From the NCBI GenBank assembly GCA_016703645.1, contig JADJBR010000009.1:1251501-1315500 (forward strand): a stretch of DNA of 64,000 nt, read 5' to 3'. This stretch comes from Zoogloea sp. GTDB lineage: Bacteria > Pseudomonadota > Gammaproteobacteria > Burkholderiales > Rhodocyclaceae. Within the stretch, counting starts at the first letter, position 1; each line of letters begins with the position of its first letter. This document shows, in pieces, positions 17,803 through 26,101 of this stretch. The translations under genes and the position numbers were made by a program. The notes beneath the pieces are model-generated. The model saw nothing but the letters and a program-made list of their open reading frames with translations, did no database searches and was not told the DNA's origin.

Positions 17803-20175
17803 ATGACATCCCCAGCTTCCGGACACACGCACGACCCTGCCCATCATCACGTTCCGTCCTCTTCTGGGAAAGCGGCGCCAGAAAGTGCGACAGACCCGGT
17901 CTGCGGAATGACGGTGAAGCCGGAGTCGACATTCCAAAGTGAGTGGGAAGGCGCGACGTACCGCTTCTGCAGCAACAAATGCAAGACCAGGTTTGATGCA
18001 GGTCCGCGTGCGTACTTGCAGCCTGCCAAGCCAGCCGTCACCGATTCCGGCACTGAATACACCTGCCCGATGCATCCGGAGATCCGGCAGATGGGTCCGG
18101 GAAGCTGTCCGAAATGCGGAATGGCGCTAGAACCGGTCCTGCCTGATCTGGTGACCGAAGACGACAACAGCGAATACCGGGATTTCCGTCGGCGTTTCTG
18201 GTTCAGTTTGCCGCTTACCGTTGTGGTGGTGTTCCTGGCCATGGCAGGCCATCTGCTCGGCGGCTTGTCGCCGGCCCTTCGCAGTGGCGTGGAACTGGTC
18301 CTGAGCGTGCCCGTCGTCCTGTGGGCCGGCTGGCCCTTCTTTGTGCGGGGCGCGCAGTCAGTGCTCCATCGCAGTCCGAACATGTGGACGCTGATCAGTC
18401 TTGGTACGGGCGCGGCTTTTCTGTACAGCATCGTCGCGACGCTGGCGCCCGGCGTGTTTCCACCATCGTTCATGGCTCATGGCCGGATCGGCGTTTATTT
18501 TGAAGCGGCGGCCGTCATCATTTCGCTGACGCTGCTCGGCCAGATGCTGGAGTTGCGTGCCCGTTCGCAGACTTCAGCGGCCATCAAGTCGCTACTGGGT
18601 CTGGCGCCGAAGACCGCACGACGAATCCTGGCCGATGGCCGTGAAGAGGATATTCCGCTCAATCATGTCCATGTCGGCGACCTCCTGCGCGTCCGGCCCG
18701 GCGAGAAAGTGCCGGTGGACGGCGTGGTGGTCGAAGGAAGCAGTTCGGTCGATGAGTCGATGCTGACCGGCGAACCCTTGCCGGTCAGCAAGCGGGCACT
18801 GGACAAGGTGATCGGCGCAACGATGAACACCTCGGGCAGCCTCGTCATCCGTTCGGAGAAGGTGGGCGCTCAAACCATGCTTGCGCAGATCGTGCAGATG
18901 GTCGCCCAGGCCCAGCGTTCCAGGGCACCGATGCAGCGTCTGGCCGACGTAGTTGCCGGGTATTTTGTCGCCGCGGTGGTCACCGTCGCCCTCGCCAGCT
19001 TCTTTGCCTGGGGGCTGTTTGGAGGCGATCAGGGTTGGGTGTTCGGACTCATCAGCGCGGTCTCGGTGTTGATCATTGCCTGTCCCTGCGCCCTCGGGCT
19101 GGCAACCCCGATGTCGATCATGGTGGCGACCGGCAAGGCCGCCACGCAGGGCATCCTCTTTCGGGATGCGGCCGCAATCGAGGATCTGCGCCGAATCGAC
19201 ACGCTGATTGTGGACAAGACCGGAACCCTGACCGAAGGGCGTCCCGCGTTCGAGCGCGCCGTCGCCTTGCAAGGCAACAGCGAGGACGAGATCCTGCGGC
19301 TCGCCGCCAGTCTCGATCAGGGCAGTGAACATCCGCTGGCCGATGCCATCGTGCGTGCCGCCCGTGAGCGGGGGATGAGTCTCGACAAGGTCGAGCAGTT
19401 CGAGTCGGCGAGCGGCATCGGCGTTCACGGTGCGGTAGGAGGCCGGCGCCTGGCACTCGGTAACATGACGCTGATGGCGCAGGAGGGCATTGCGCTTGAA
19501 TCCTCAACCGAACTTGCAGGGCGTGCCGAAGCGCTCCGCCAGAGCGGCGCCAGCGTGATCCATCTTGCCCGTGACGGGCAGCTTCTCGGCCTGCTGGCTG
19601 TTTCCGATCCGATCAAGGCGAGTACGCCGGAAGCCTTGGCGAGCCTGCGGGCGGCGGGGCTGCGCGTAGTGATGGCGACCGGCGATGGTTTGACCACCGC
19701 ACGCGCTGTGGGGCAGCGGCTTGGTATCGATGAGGTCTACGGAGAGGTCAAGCCGGCCGACAAACTTGCTCTCGTGGAAAGATTCCAGCGCGAAGGACAT
19801 GTCGTGGCGATGGCCGGCGACGGCATCAACGACGCGCCGGCCCTCGCCAAGGCGGATGTCGGCATCGCCATGGGTACCGGGACCGATGTGGCCATGAACA
19901 GTGCGCAGCTGACGCTCGTCAAAGGCGACCTGAGAGGCATTGCGCGTGCCCGTGCGCTGTCAGTCGCCACGGTCCGCAACATGCGGCAGAACCTGGCCTT
20001 CGCGTTTCTCTACAACGCCCTTGGTATCCCGATAGCAGCCGGCGCCCTCTATCCGGCGTATGGATTGGTTCTCTCGCCGATGATTGCCGCCCTGGCGATG
20101 AGTTTTTCATCGGCCAGTGTGGTCGGAAATGCACTGCGCCTCAGGAAGGCAGAAACAGACACACAGAGCTCCTGA
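17803..20175 (+). CDS. Copper/silver P1B-type ATPase with YHS and heavy-metal-binding N-terminus
   Basis: A 790-residue ATPase without a classical HMA domain. The N-terminus instead has a His-rich start, a YHS domain (DPVCGMTV, then [11 protein letters not shown]; about 27-75) and a second metal module [12 protein letters not shown] with [10 protein letters not shown] (about 86-111). The catalytic core has the TGEP actuator motif, C427-P-C429 in the membrane site, the phosphorylated D471 in DKTGTLTEG, and [10 protein letters not shown]. It is of the CopA/SilP group that expels Cu(I) or Ag(I). It ends the copper gene block and differs from the two-HMA CopA at 30010. Confidence 0.92.
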   Translation: MTSPASGHTHDPAHHHVPSSSGKAAPESATDPVCGMTVKPESTFQSEWEGATYRFCSNKCKTRFDAGPRAYLQPAKPAVTDSGTEYTCPMHPEIRQMGPGSCPKCGMALEPVLPDLVTEDDNSEYRDFRRRFWFSLPLTVVVVFLAMAGHLLGGLSPALRSGVELVLSVPVVLWAGWPFFVRGAQSVLHRSPNMWTLISLGTGAAFLYSIVATLAPGVFPPSFMAHGRIGVYFEAAAVIISLTLLGQMLELRARSQTSAAIKSLLGLAPKTARRILADGREEDIPLNHVHVGDLLRVRPGEKVPVDGVVVEGSSSVDESMLTGEPLPVSKRALDKVIGATMNTSGSLVIRSEKVGAQTMLAQIVQMVAQAQRSRAPMQRLADVVAGYFVAAVVTVALASFFAWGLFGGDQGWVFGLISAVSVLIIACPCALGLATPMSIMVATGKAATQGILFRDAAAIEDLRRIDTLIVDKTGTLTEGRPAFERAVALQGNSEDEILRLAASLDQGSEHPLADAIVRAARERGMSLDKVEQFESASGIGVHGAVGGRRLALGNMTLMAQEGIALESSTELAGRAEALRQSGASVIHLARDGQLLGLLAVSDPIKASTPEALASLRAAGLRVVMATGDGLTTARAVGQRLGIDEVYGEVKPADKLALVERFQREGHVVAMAGDGINDAPALAKADVGIAMGTGTDVAMNSAQLTLVKGDLRGIARARALSVATVRNMRQNLAFAFLYNALGIPIAAGALYPAYGLVLSPMIAALAMSFSSASVVGNALRLRKAETDTQSS

Positions 20176-20231
20176 GTTTTCAAGCTGAGCCTGCGCCGGC
20201 ATGACCTTGCAGCCATTCGTGTGGTGAAGGA

Positions 20232-20930
20232 CTACACACCACTCACTTGGTCGCGAATGTACCCGGTGCACCCTGCCATCCATCGTATCAAGGCGCTTTC
20301 GTCGGCAATGGGCGTGGAATGATGCGGGGCTTCACGCTCCCAGCCTGCGGCCATCGCAAAGTGAAATTTCTTGAGATCCAGACTGGGTTCTGAATTGGTC
20401 GGTTCCGGAGCCAACCAGGGGGCCAGCTTGGCTGCTGGTATCCAGGGGGCCTGATCACCGGGCTGATTCAGTGGAGCGGTATCGTCATCACCTTTGTCAA
20501 TGTTCCAGTGGGGTTGAGCATGCAGACGTGCCGCCTCCCTTGGGTCCCACTCGGCTCTGAAACGTAACGCAGAAGCGTTCGGTGCTGGTCCGGTATAGAG
20601 CTTGAGACTGACATGGGTCAGGTAATGCATTCCTGCATCCCAACTGTAGTCAACTGCAACTTCCAGGAAGACGCCATCCTGTCCCTTGGGCTCTCTGATG
20701 ACCAGCAATGGCATTCGGCCATCGTCATCACGGGTGATCAATGGCTTGCATGCAATCCGCAGGCTCGGTCCCCGTGGGGTTGAGACTGGATGCGCATAGG
20801 GGGTCTGGACCCCCAACTGATTGCCGACTGCAATGGCCATCTGGCGCCCAAGGGCTTCTATCTTTGCGACAGGAAAACCCGGCAACGCGTTTGCTGATGC
20901 AAGCTTTTGTCTGTCACGGCGTCGGCTCAT
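20232..20930 (-). CDS. Unknown protein coupled to the DNA methylase
   Basis: A 232-residue protein with a basic N-terminus (MSRRRDRQKL), a likely mixed alpha/beta centre and two short His/Trp segments (HAQPHWNID; HHSTPIADE). No catalytic motif or family is recognised. Its ATG overlaps the methylase stop (ATGA), so it is the third gene of a three-gene operon and is probably translationally coupled. It could be a nuclease, specificity or effector component of a modification-based system, but no sequence motif decides this. Confidence 0.7.
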   Translation of the reverse strand: MSRRRDRQKLASANALPGFPVAKIEALGRQMAIAVGNQLGVQTPYAHPVSTPRGPSLRIACKPLITRDDDGRMPLLVIREPKGQDGVFLEVAVDYSWDAGMHYLTHVSLKLYTGPAPNASALRFRAEWDPREAARLHAQPHWNIDKGDDDTAPLNQPGDQAPWIPAAKLAPWLAPEPTNSEPSLDLKKFHFAMAAGWEREAPHHSTPIADESALIRWMAGCTGYIRDQVSGV

Positions 20931-23269
20931 TTTGTTGTCGTAGCGGAGATGGAAAACAAATCCTCGGTCAGTCGATCTCGAAGCTCCTTGCTGTAGGACT
21001 CCCCGCGACTGATGGCCACCCCGATCAGCGCGAGTGCATCGATTTGCTCACTTAGGGCTTCATTTTTGAGGTCGACGAATGGCATTTTGCTCATATAGCG
21101 CGCAGAAAGATTGAATTGACCGCCTGCCAGATTGTTCGATATCGCGGCGATCAGTCGCGCTACGGTTGCCGAACTGAGTACCGCAACAGCCGCCAACCCC
21201 GTTTTTTCGTTGATAACGGTGCTACCGCTGGGAGTCCAGGCATAGCCTTGGACAACCACATATTCACCCGTGGCATCCCAGGCGAACGATCCCGCATTTC
21301 CGAAGTAGGTCGACACGATCTTGGGCATGAATCGCTCATGCACGGCTCGCTTACGCGTCAAGTGCCACCAGGAGGCCTCATCGATACCGGTACGGCGTCG
21401 GAGTGCCGACTTGTTGGGCTCCAGATACTCACGCACATAATGGGGAAGCAGCTCGAACAGTTTCTCTTCCGAATCCAGTACGGGGATGGACGCTCCGTAA
21501 GGATAGAAAACCCAGTGCCCATCATGAATACGACCATCGCGAATGGACGCGTTAATGATGGCTTTTCGGAAGAATTTACGCTCTGTGCGTGGAAGCCGCT
21601 TGAACTCGTCATCGTCCAGCACAAAGGCTTCGTTCAGGCCGGTGATCGTCCCTTGGTTGATCGAATACTGAGAAGACAGCCGGGGTAAAGGCTTGTACTG
21701 ACGAAGTAGTTTCGTAGACGCAAGCGGACGTGGAGCCCAGCCCGACGTCCCTTCGCAGACTTCGGAGTAAATGCTGTAATCCCCATGATCAATCTCGATC
21801 AGGCCATCACTGGGCGTCCAGTCCAGACTGCGCAAGGTCCGTAGGGCGCGATCCGATGCGCCGCTGGTGTGGTCTGCCCAAACCATCAAGGTTGGACAGG
21901 GAGACTCACTGACTTCGGCCTGCCGACGCCCTACATAGAGGGAGGCATCAACGGTTGCCTGATCGAAAATCGATTGATTTCCCAGACGCACGACCACTTG
22001 CTTGAACGCCAGGGCGTCAAGGCGTTCTCGCAAAGGTTCGGCTGACTTTCCATCAAGCAGAGAGGCAGGCAAGACGGCTCCCATCATGCCCTGCGGGGCA
22101 AGACTCTCGACACCTTTGGTCAAGAATGCAAACGCCAGATCCGGCCGAGACTGGGCAAGTGTTCCCAAGGACTCGGTGAGCAACGCTCTGGCCGACACCG
22201 AAAGCGAACGCCATGATGCGTAAGGTGGGTTCATCAAGCAGATATCCACCTGCTGTGGCCAGTCGGTGCTGAGCGCGTCGCATTGTTCAATCTCTACCGT
22301 CACGCGCCCCTCCCAGCCTCGGGTTTCATGAGCGAGCGCAAAGCGCGCCATCAGGATAGCGGGCAGAGAAACATCAAACCCGACGATTCGTAGTGCGCCG
22401 CGATAGTTGTGCAGTGACAACTGCCGGATGCTTTCACGCAGAAACTCACCACTGCCACATGCAGGGTCGATTAGCGTGAGTTGCGGCCGAGCTAGCAACT
22501 CCGGTGTCAGGCACTGCTCTACCAACGTGCGCACCAGAGGTGTCGGTGTGAAATAGGCCCCGCTGGAACGCGAGGTCGATCCCAGCGAAATCAGTTCGCC
22601 CTCATCCAGCAAGCTCATCTGGGGGGAGAGCATGACCAGATTGTGCGCTTCCTGAAAGATGCGCCCCATGGCGTGGCGCAACACCAGTGGCAGGCGGGGC
22701 CGCTTGTCCGTTCCTTTGGGGGACAGCAGATCGGCCATGATGCGCTCACGCGTGGAGCTTCCGACACGAGACCAAGAGGCTTCGCAGCGCGCTTGATCAG
22801 CCCAATGCATGGTGTGCACGGTCTCATCAGAGGCTTGCTGCAATGCAAAGAGAAAAGCCTCCAAGCCAGCAGAGCCATCCGGCAGCGTTGATCGAATGCG
22901 GTTGTAAATGCCCAGGGCGTGCGCAACCACCGACAGCTCTCGCGGCGCTCGCGCTGTTTCCAGGTAGTGTTGAAAAGCTTTGAGGTTGTTCACCACATCG
23001 GCGACGGAAGATCGGATGGGTTCCGACTGGTCCCAACGCAGAACTTCGACACCCGAGGTGTCCACGCGAACGTAGTGATCCACGTCGGCAGACCAAGCCA
23101 CCTCACGCTGTTCGCCGCGTGCGGTCTCCTCGCCTCTGATGTCCAGGCAGAAATTGCCCTTGGCACCATTAAGCATGACGAAACGTTGCTCTGTCGCATC
23201 CTCGCGCAGGGGTACGGGGAGGTATCCCAGCGTTCGACGCCAATCACTGACTTGTAGTAACTCCATCAT
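20927..23269 (-). CDS. N6-adenine DNA methyltransferase of a putative modification/defence operon
   Basis: A 780-residue protein. A roughly 240-residue N-terminal region of unknown fold precedes the methylase domain. GAYFTPTPLVRTLVEQCL is followed by the S-adenosylmethionine motif LIDPACGSGEFL, then the catalytic NPPYASW, as in gamma-class N6-adenine methylases of type I, IIG and PglX type. The C-terminal ~300 residues resemble a target-recognition region. No PD-(D/E)xK motif is obvious in the N-terminus, so nuclease activity is unproven. It follows the HTH gene by 3 bp and is coupled to the unknown 20232 gene. Confidence 0.85.
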   Translation of the reverse strand: MMELLQVSDWRRTLGYLPVPLREDATEQRFVMLNGAKGNFCLDIRGEETARGEQREVAWSADVDHYVRVDTSGVEVLRWDQSEPIRSSVADVVNNLKAFQHYLETARAPRELSVVAHALGIYNRIRSTLPDGSAGLEAFLFALQQASDETVHTMHWADQARCEASWSRVGSSTRERIMADLLSPKGTDKRPRLPLVLRHAMGRIFQEAHNLVMLSPQMSLLDEGELISLGSTSRSSGAYFTPTPLVRTLVEQCLTPELLARPQLTLIDPACGSGEFLRESIRQLSLHNYRGALRIVGFDVSLPAILMARFALAHETRGWEGRVTVEIEQCDALSTDWPQQVDICLMNPPYASWRSLSVSARALLTESLGTLAQSRPDLAFAFLTKGVESLAPQGMMGAVLPASLLDGKSAEPLRERLDALAFKQVVVRLGNQSIFDQATVDASLYVGRRQAEVSESPCPTLMVWADHTSGASDRALRTLRSLDWTPSDGLIEIDHGDYSIYSEVCEGTSGWAPRPLASTKLLRQYKPLPRLSSQYSINQGTITGLNEAFVLDDDEFKRLPRTERKFFRKAIINASIRDGRIHDGHWVFYPYGASIPVLDSEEKLFELLPHYVREYLEPNKSALRRRTGIDEASWWHLTRKRAVHERFMPKIVSTYFGNAGSFAWDATGEYVVVQGYAWTPSGSTVINEKTGLAAVAVLSSATVARLIAAISNNLAGGQFNLSARYMSKMPFVDLKNEALSEQIDALALIGVAISRGESYSKELRDRLTEDLFSISATTTK

Positions 23270-23272
23270 GGT

Positions 23273-23749
23273 TTATGCCTGTTTTTGTTTTGGTGGAGAT
23301 CCAATTGCAGTGGGACCCAAGGCGAGCGACATTTGTGCCGCCTCGTCATCTCCGAGCGAATCTAAAATTCGGGCGCGTAATTCCCGTGCCAAGTCAGGCA
23401 AGGACAACTCGATCCGAACGCCTCCAGCCGATTTTTCAGATGAGTTGCCTGGGACGATAGCCATGCACGCCACATCAACGTATACGGTGTGATCAGCCCC
23501 ACTCAGCAGCAGCACGGACGATTTGCAGGCCTCAAAAAGCGCCACTGCAATCGGCTCCAGCTTGCTGACATCCACCCCTAACTGTTCGACCAAGCGCTTG
23601 GTCACGAGCAGGACCAGCACCTCGGAAAAGGTGTAGCAAGGTCCATAGCCACGCCGTCCGGCCAATGCCGAATAGGTGCGCTTCCAGTAACGTAAGGTCT
23701 GTTCATTCACTTTCAAAACAGTCCGGACTTGGTGTGGGGATAGCTTCAT
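23273..23749 (-). CDS. MerR-like helix-turn-helix protein heading the methylase operon
   Basis: A protein of 158 residues from the ATG at 23749. The N-terminal ~60 residues form a MerR-like winged helix (MKLSPHQVRTVLKVNEQTLRYWKR, then YTFSEVLVLLVTKRLVEQLG). The rest is likely helical with no known ligand domain. The start codon lies inside the left arm of a perfect 52-bp palindrome (23744-23795), which suggests autoregulation. A longer in-frame start exists upstream but would translate the palindrome. It is the first gene of the three-gene operon. Confidence 0.75.
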   Translation of the reverse strand: MKLSPHQVRTVLKVNEQTLRYWKRTYSALAGRRGYGPCYTFSEVLVLLVTKRLVEQLGVDVSKLEPIAVALFEACKSSVLLLSGADHTVYVDVACMAIVPGNSSEKSAGGVRIELSLPDLARELRARILDSLGDDEAAQMSLALGPTAIGSPPKQKQA

Positions 23750-23795
23750 GGTCAGATTAAACTGTTGTTGACAACAGTTTAATCTGACCATGAAG
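23744..23795. repeat. Perfect 52-bp palindrome over the start of the HTH gene
   Basis: Two 25-bp arms (23744-23768 and 23771-23795) are exact reverse complements around a TG centre. The left arm contains the ATG of the HTH gene, and the right arm carries a mirror ATGAAG reading right that stops after 11 codons. As DNA it could be a strong operator; as RNA it would form a long hairpin hiding the HTH start codon. Inner part: TTGTTGACAACA. Confidence 0.95.
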
Positions 23796-23945
23796 GAAGT
23801 ACAAGGCATAAGGCACCGCATTTGATGGACTTTTGACCTTGTAGGCGCCTGGCTCAAGGTCACGCTTGGCAACAGGAGGCTCACCGCTTACTAGGTTTGC
23901 CGTTGCGGGAATCCGGAGGGCCAATCACACCTTCCTGACATTCCA

Positions 23946-23961
23946 GGAACAGGGATGTAAT
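23946..23961 (+). promoter_or_regulatory. Degenerate CopR-type box upstream of the small lipoprotein gene
   Basis: GGAACAGGGATGTAAT keeps ACA-N4-TGTAAT of the cop box. GTCA follows at +7 and TGTCAG at +17, and further on GCACACTG is shared with the site at 5075. The left half-site is weak. It lies 69 bp before the lipoprotein start. Confidence 0.55.
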
Positions 23962-24030
23962 GGCTGCGTCACCCCATTGTCAGCCGCCGGATCGCACACT
24001 GATCCTGTGGACTCACAAGGAGGTGACACC

Positions 24031-24381
24031 ATGAAACGCAGTCTAGGTACGACACTCGCCGGTGCGGCGCTGATCCTTGCGTTAGGCGCCTGCTCATCGA
24101 CTCCCCCCGTTGCAGAGATGCCCGAGTTCATCTCCAGCGCGTCGACGGCAGCGGACCATCAGCGCATTGCGGACTACTTCGCGAAAAAAGCGGCTGGTTA
24201 TGAGGCCGAAGCCAAGCAACACGAAAAAATGGTTACCGCGTACTCGGGGCGTCCGAAAGGCGATGTCGGGATGTGGGCATCGCACTGTGGCGCTTTGAAA
24301 GCGAAGCTCAAGGAAGCTGCCCAGGAGGCCCGGGCACTGGAAAAGGGGCATCGCGACCTGGCGGAGAGCCTTGGTAAATAA
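24031..24381 (+). CDS. Small exported lipoprotein
   Basis: A 116-residue protein with a strong ribosome site (AAGGAGGT) and a lipoprotein signal ending ALGAC (lipobox Cys about residue 22). The mature part is a Lys/Ala/Glu-rich helix, probably coiled coil (residues 45-116), with two His and one internal Cys. No family is recognised. A weak cop box upstream and the copper setting suggest a link to metal stress, but the sequence gives no direct metal site. Confidence 0.7.
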   Translation: MKRSLGTTLAGAALILALGACSSTPPVAEMPEFISSASTAADHQRIADYFAKKAAGYEAEAKQHEKMVTAYSGRPKGDVGMWASHCGALKAKLKEAAQEARALEKGHRDLAESLGK

Positions 24382-24436
24382 GTCATTGGCGAGCCGACGC
24401 GAATCTCGGCCGGTTCGGCTCAAACAGGGGGACATC

Positions 24437-24727
24437 ATGCAAGAAGCGAACGAAGACCTGAGAGCGCGTCTTCAAGCCAATCTCGACGTAGCGGCCGGAC
24501 TATGCCGCCTGGGCTTTACCTACGGCGAGCAGGTGACGACATTGACCACCGAGACGATGCACAAGTGGGTGCATCAGGCTGACCAAGACCCCAAAGTGCT
24601 GTTGCAGGGAGACGTTGCGGGTTTCACCGCGGCAAGCGGCCGGATTGCGGTGGACCACTGGTCGGCACTGCTTTCGTGCACGCTGGAATTTCAGAAGGCG
24701 TTCCTGGCGGCGCTCCCGAAGCGCTAG
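24437..24727 (+). CDS. Small helical protein, phasin-like
   Basis: A protein of 96 residues from the ATG at 24437 (GGGGGA upstream). It is predicted all-helical with no signal peptide. Composition and the pattern LQANLDVAAGLCRLGFTYGEQ and FQKAFLAALPKR resemble phasins, the coat proteins of polyhydroxyalkanoate granules, but the match is weak. It lies 55 bp after the lipoprotein and may share its transcript. An unassigned cytoplasmic protein is the safer label. Confidence 0.55.
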   Translation: MQEANEDLRARLQANLDVAAGLCRLGFTYGEQVTTLTTETMHKWVHQADQDPKVLLQGDVAGFTAASGRIAVDHWSALLSCTLEFQKAFLAALPKR

Positions 24728-24751
24728 CTGTGCGTAGCGGCCAAGAGAAAC

Positions 24752-24767
24752 CTGACAGGAATGTAAT
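24752..24767 (+). promoter_or_regulatory. CopR-type box upstream of a small periplasmic protein
   Basis: CTGACAGGAATGTAAT is a hybrid of the TGACA and TGTAA half-sites. GTCA at +7 and TGACGG at +17 repeat the layout seen at 5075. It lies 103 bp upstream of the gene at 24871. Confidence 0.75.
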
Positions 24768-24870
24768 CACCGGGTCATATCCCTGACGGTTCCAGAAGCA
24801 CAAACTGGCCTTGTCGGACCCGCCCACCGGCATCTCGAACTGTCTGAATACCTTTTTTGGAGAAGCTGTA

Positions 24871-25122
24871 ATGAAACTCAATTCTTTTCTCTCGACCGCG
24901 CTGATTGCCACCGTTGCGGCGCTGTCTTTTGGCGCTCAGGCAGCGGATGCCGACAAGGCACCTGCCGAGCAAACCGAGAAGACCACGCCGAAGAAGGTGA
25001 AGCCCCATTCCCACATGACGGAAAAGACCGGTATCCCGGCGGCGGCCCCTGAGGCTACGGGGGAAAAGGCGGCACCGGCCAAGGATGCAAAGCGTCACAA
25101 CCACCAGCGGGACATGAAGTAA
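24871..25122 (+). CDS. Small periplasmic Lys/His-rich protein, probably copper-induced
   Basis: An 83-residue protein with a clear signal peptide (about 1-24, ending FGAQA). The mature part is low in complexity, rich in Lys, Ala, Pro and Glu, with HSHM and RHNHQRDMK as possible metal ligands. A cop box lies upstream and a hairpin terminator follows, so it is a single-gene unit. No family is recognised. A periplasmic copper-binding or stress role is inferred. Confidence 0.68.
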   Translation: MKLNSFLSTALIATVAALSFGAQAADADKAPAEQTEKTTPKKVKPHSHMTEKTGIPAAAPEATGEKAAPAKDAKRHNHQRDMK

Positions 25123-25135
25123 ACGCAGTCATTCA

Positions 25136-25164
25136 GAGGCCCCGTGAAGGGGCCTCGGTGTTTT
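25136..25164 (+). terminator. Rho-independent terminator
   Basis: GAGGCCCC (25136-) and GGGGCCTC (to 25156) form an 8-bp stem with a GTGAA loop, followed by GGTGTTTT. It ends the transcript of the gene at 24871. Confidence 0.8.
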
Positions 25165-25168
25165 GAAC

Positions 25169-25417
25169 ATGAAAACCCCAACCCACGATGAACACGGGAG
25201 CCGTTGTTCTTGCCGCATCCTGGCTGAGACCGTCGGCTGCAAGCCCGAGGCCATCGCCTTTTCCTTTTGCCAGGCGGTGCTGATGAAGCGCTGGGTCGTG
25301 GAGTGCAACCACGGCTGTATGGACAAGGCACCCGCGTCAAAGCTCAGTAGCAAATGGCACGAGACCGGACCGATCGATCCGGTGAAGGCCATCCTGATCA
25401 TGAACGAACAGGAGTAA
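25169..25417 (+). CDS. Small Cys-rich protein of unknown function
   Basis: A protein of 82 residues from the ATG at 25169, with six cysteines (CSC, then single Cys residues and CNHGC). It has no signal peptide. It begins right after the terminator of the preceding gene and ends 6 bp before the FlgB-like gene. The Cys/His content would suit zinc or copper binding. The start codon lacks a good ribosome site, so the gene is tentative. Confidence 0.45.
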   Translation: MKTPTHDEHGSRCSCRILAETVGCKPEAIAFSFCQAVLMKRWVVECNHGCMDKAPASKLSSKWHETGPIDPVKAILIMNEQE

Positions 25418-25423
25418 GTTGCC

Positions 25424-26092
25424 ATGCCACCCGTCACCGGAATTGGAAGTCCTGGGCCGGTTCAGCCGAGCTCGGATGCTGGACACAGTGCTCACACCAG
25501 TTCGGGGAGTGGCACTACTTCTTTTGCCGCCGCTCTTTCACAGGTCATGGGCAGAACGCCCGGCACGGTCTTGTCTGGGACGCCCAGTCCGGCATCCAGT
25601 GCCGATGGAGCACAGAATTCGGCACACCGCGATGCATGGCCCTCGCTGGGAGATGGCTTTCAACGCCGTCACATCCCGCTGGTGGGGTCGGGGCACCCAA
25701 GTCATGATTTTCAGCAACTCGCCTTGGGGTTGAGGGCTTATCGACAGCAAATCATCGCGTCAAATATTGCCAACGCCGATACCCCCGGCTACAAGGCCGT
25801 TGACATCGATTTCCAAGAAGCACTACGTAACGCCCAGGCGGCGGCGAATGTGCCTCCTGTATCCCTGACCACGACCTCGGGGGGGCACTTGTCAGGACAA
25901 AGCACCGGCACCCAGCCTCCCATCCCACTGAAATACCATGTCCCCAGCCAAGGCAGTATCGATGGGAACACGGTCGAAATGGATGTCGAGCGGGCCAAGT
26001 TCGCGGAGAACACGGTGATGCACCAGTTTGCAATGGACCGGGTGAGTGGGCACTTCAAACACGAAATCGAAATGCTCCAGAGCCTGAAGTGA
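25424..26092 (+). CDS. Orphan FlgB-like flagellar rod protein with unusual N-terminal extension
   Basis: A 222-residue protein. The first ~95 residues are Ser/Gly/Pro-rich and unlike any flagellar protein. From about residue 100 it matches the FlgB rod protein: LALGLRAYRQQIIASNIANADTPGYKAVDIDF near the start, and NTVEMDVERAKFAENTVMHQFAMDRVSGHFKHEIEML at the end. Normal FlgB is about 130 residues. No other flagellar gene is nearby. The ribosome site AGGAG precedes the ATG. An HD-GYP gene follows 9 bp later, suggesting a pair; the role in a copper island is unknown. Confidence 0.72.
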   Translation: MPPVTGIGSPGPVQPSSDAGHSAHTSSGSGTTSFAAALSQVMGRTPGTVLSGTPSPASSADGAQNSAHRDAWPSLGDGFQRRHIPLVGSGHPSHDFQQLALGLRAYRQQIIASNIANADTPGYKAVDIDFQEALRNAQAAANVPPVSLTTTSGGHLSGQSTGTQPPIPLKYHVPSQGSIDGNTVEMDVERAKFAENTVMHQFAMDRVSGHFKHEIEMLQSLK

Positions 26093-26101
26093 AAAGCTGA
26101 C

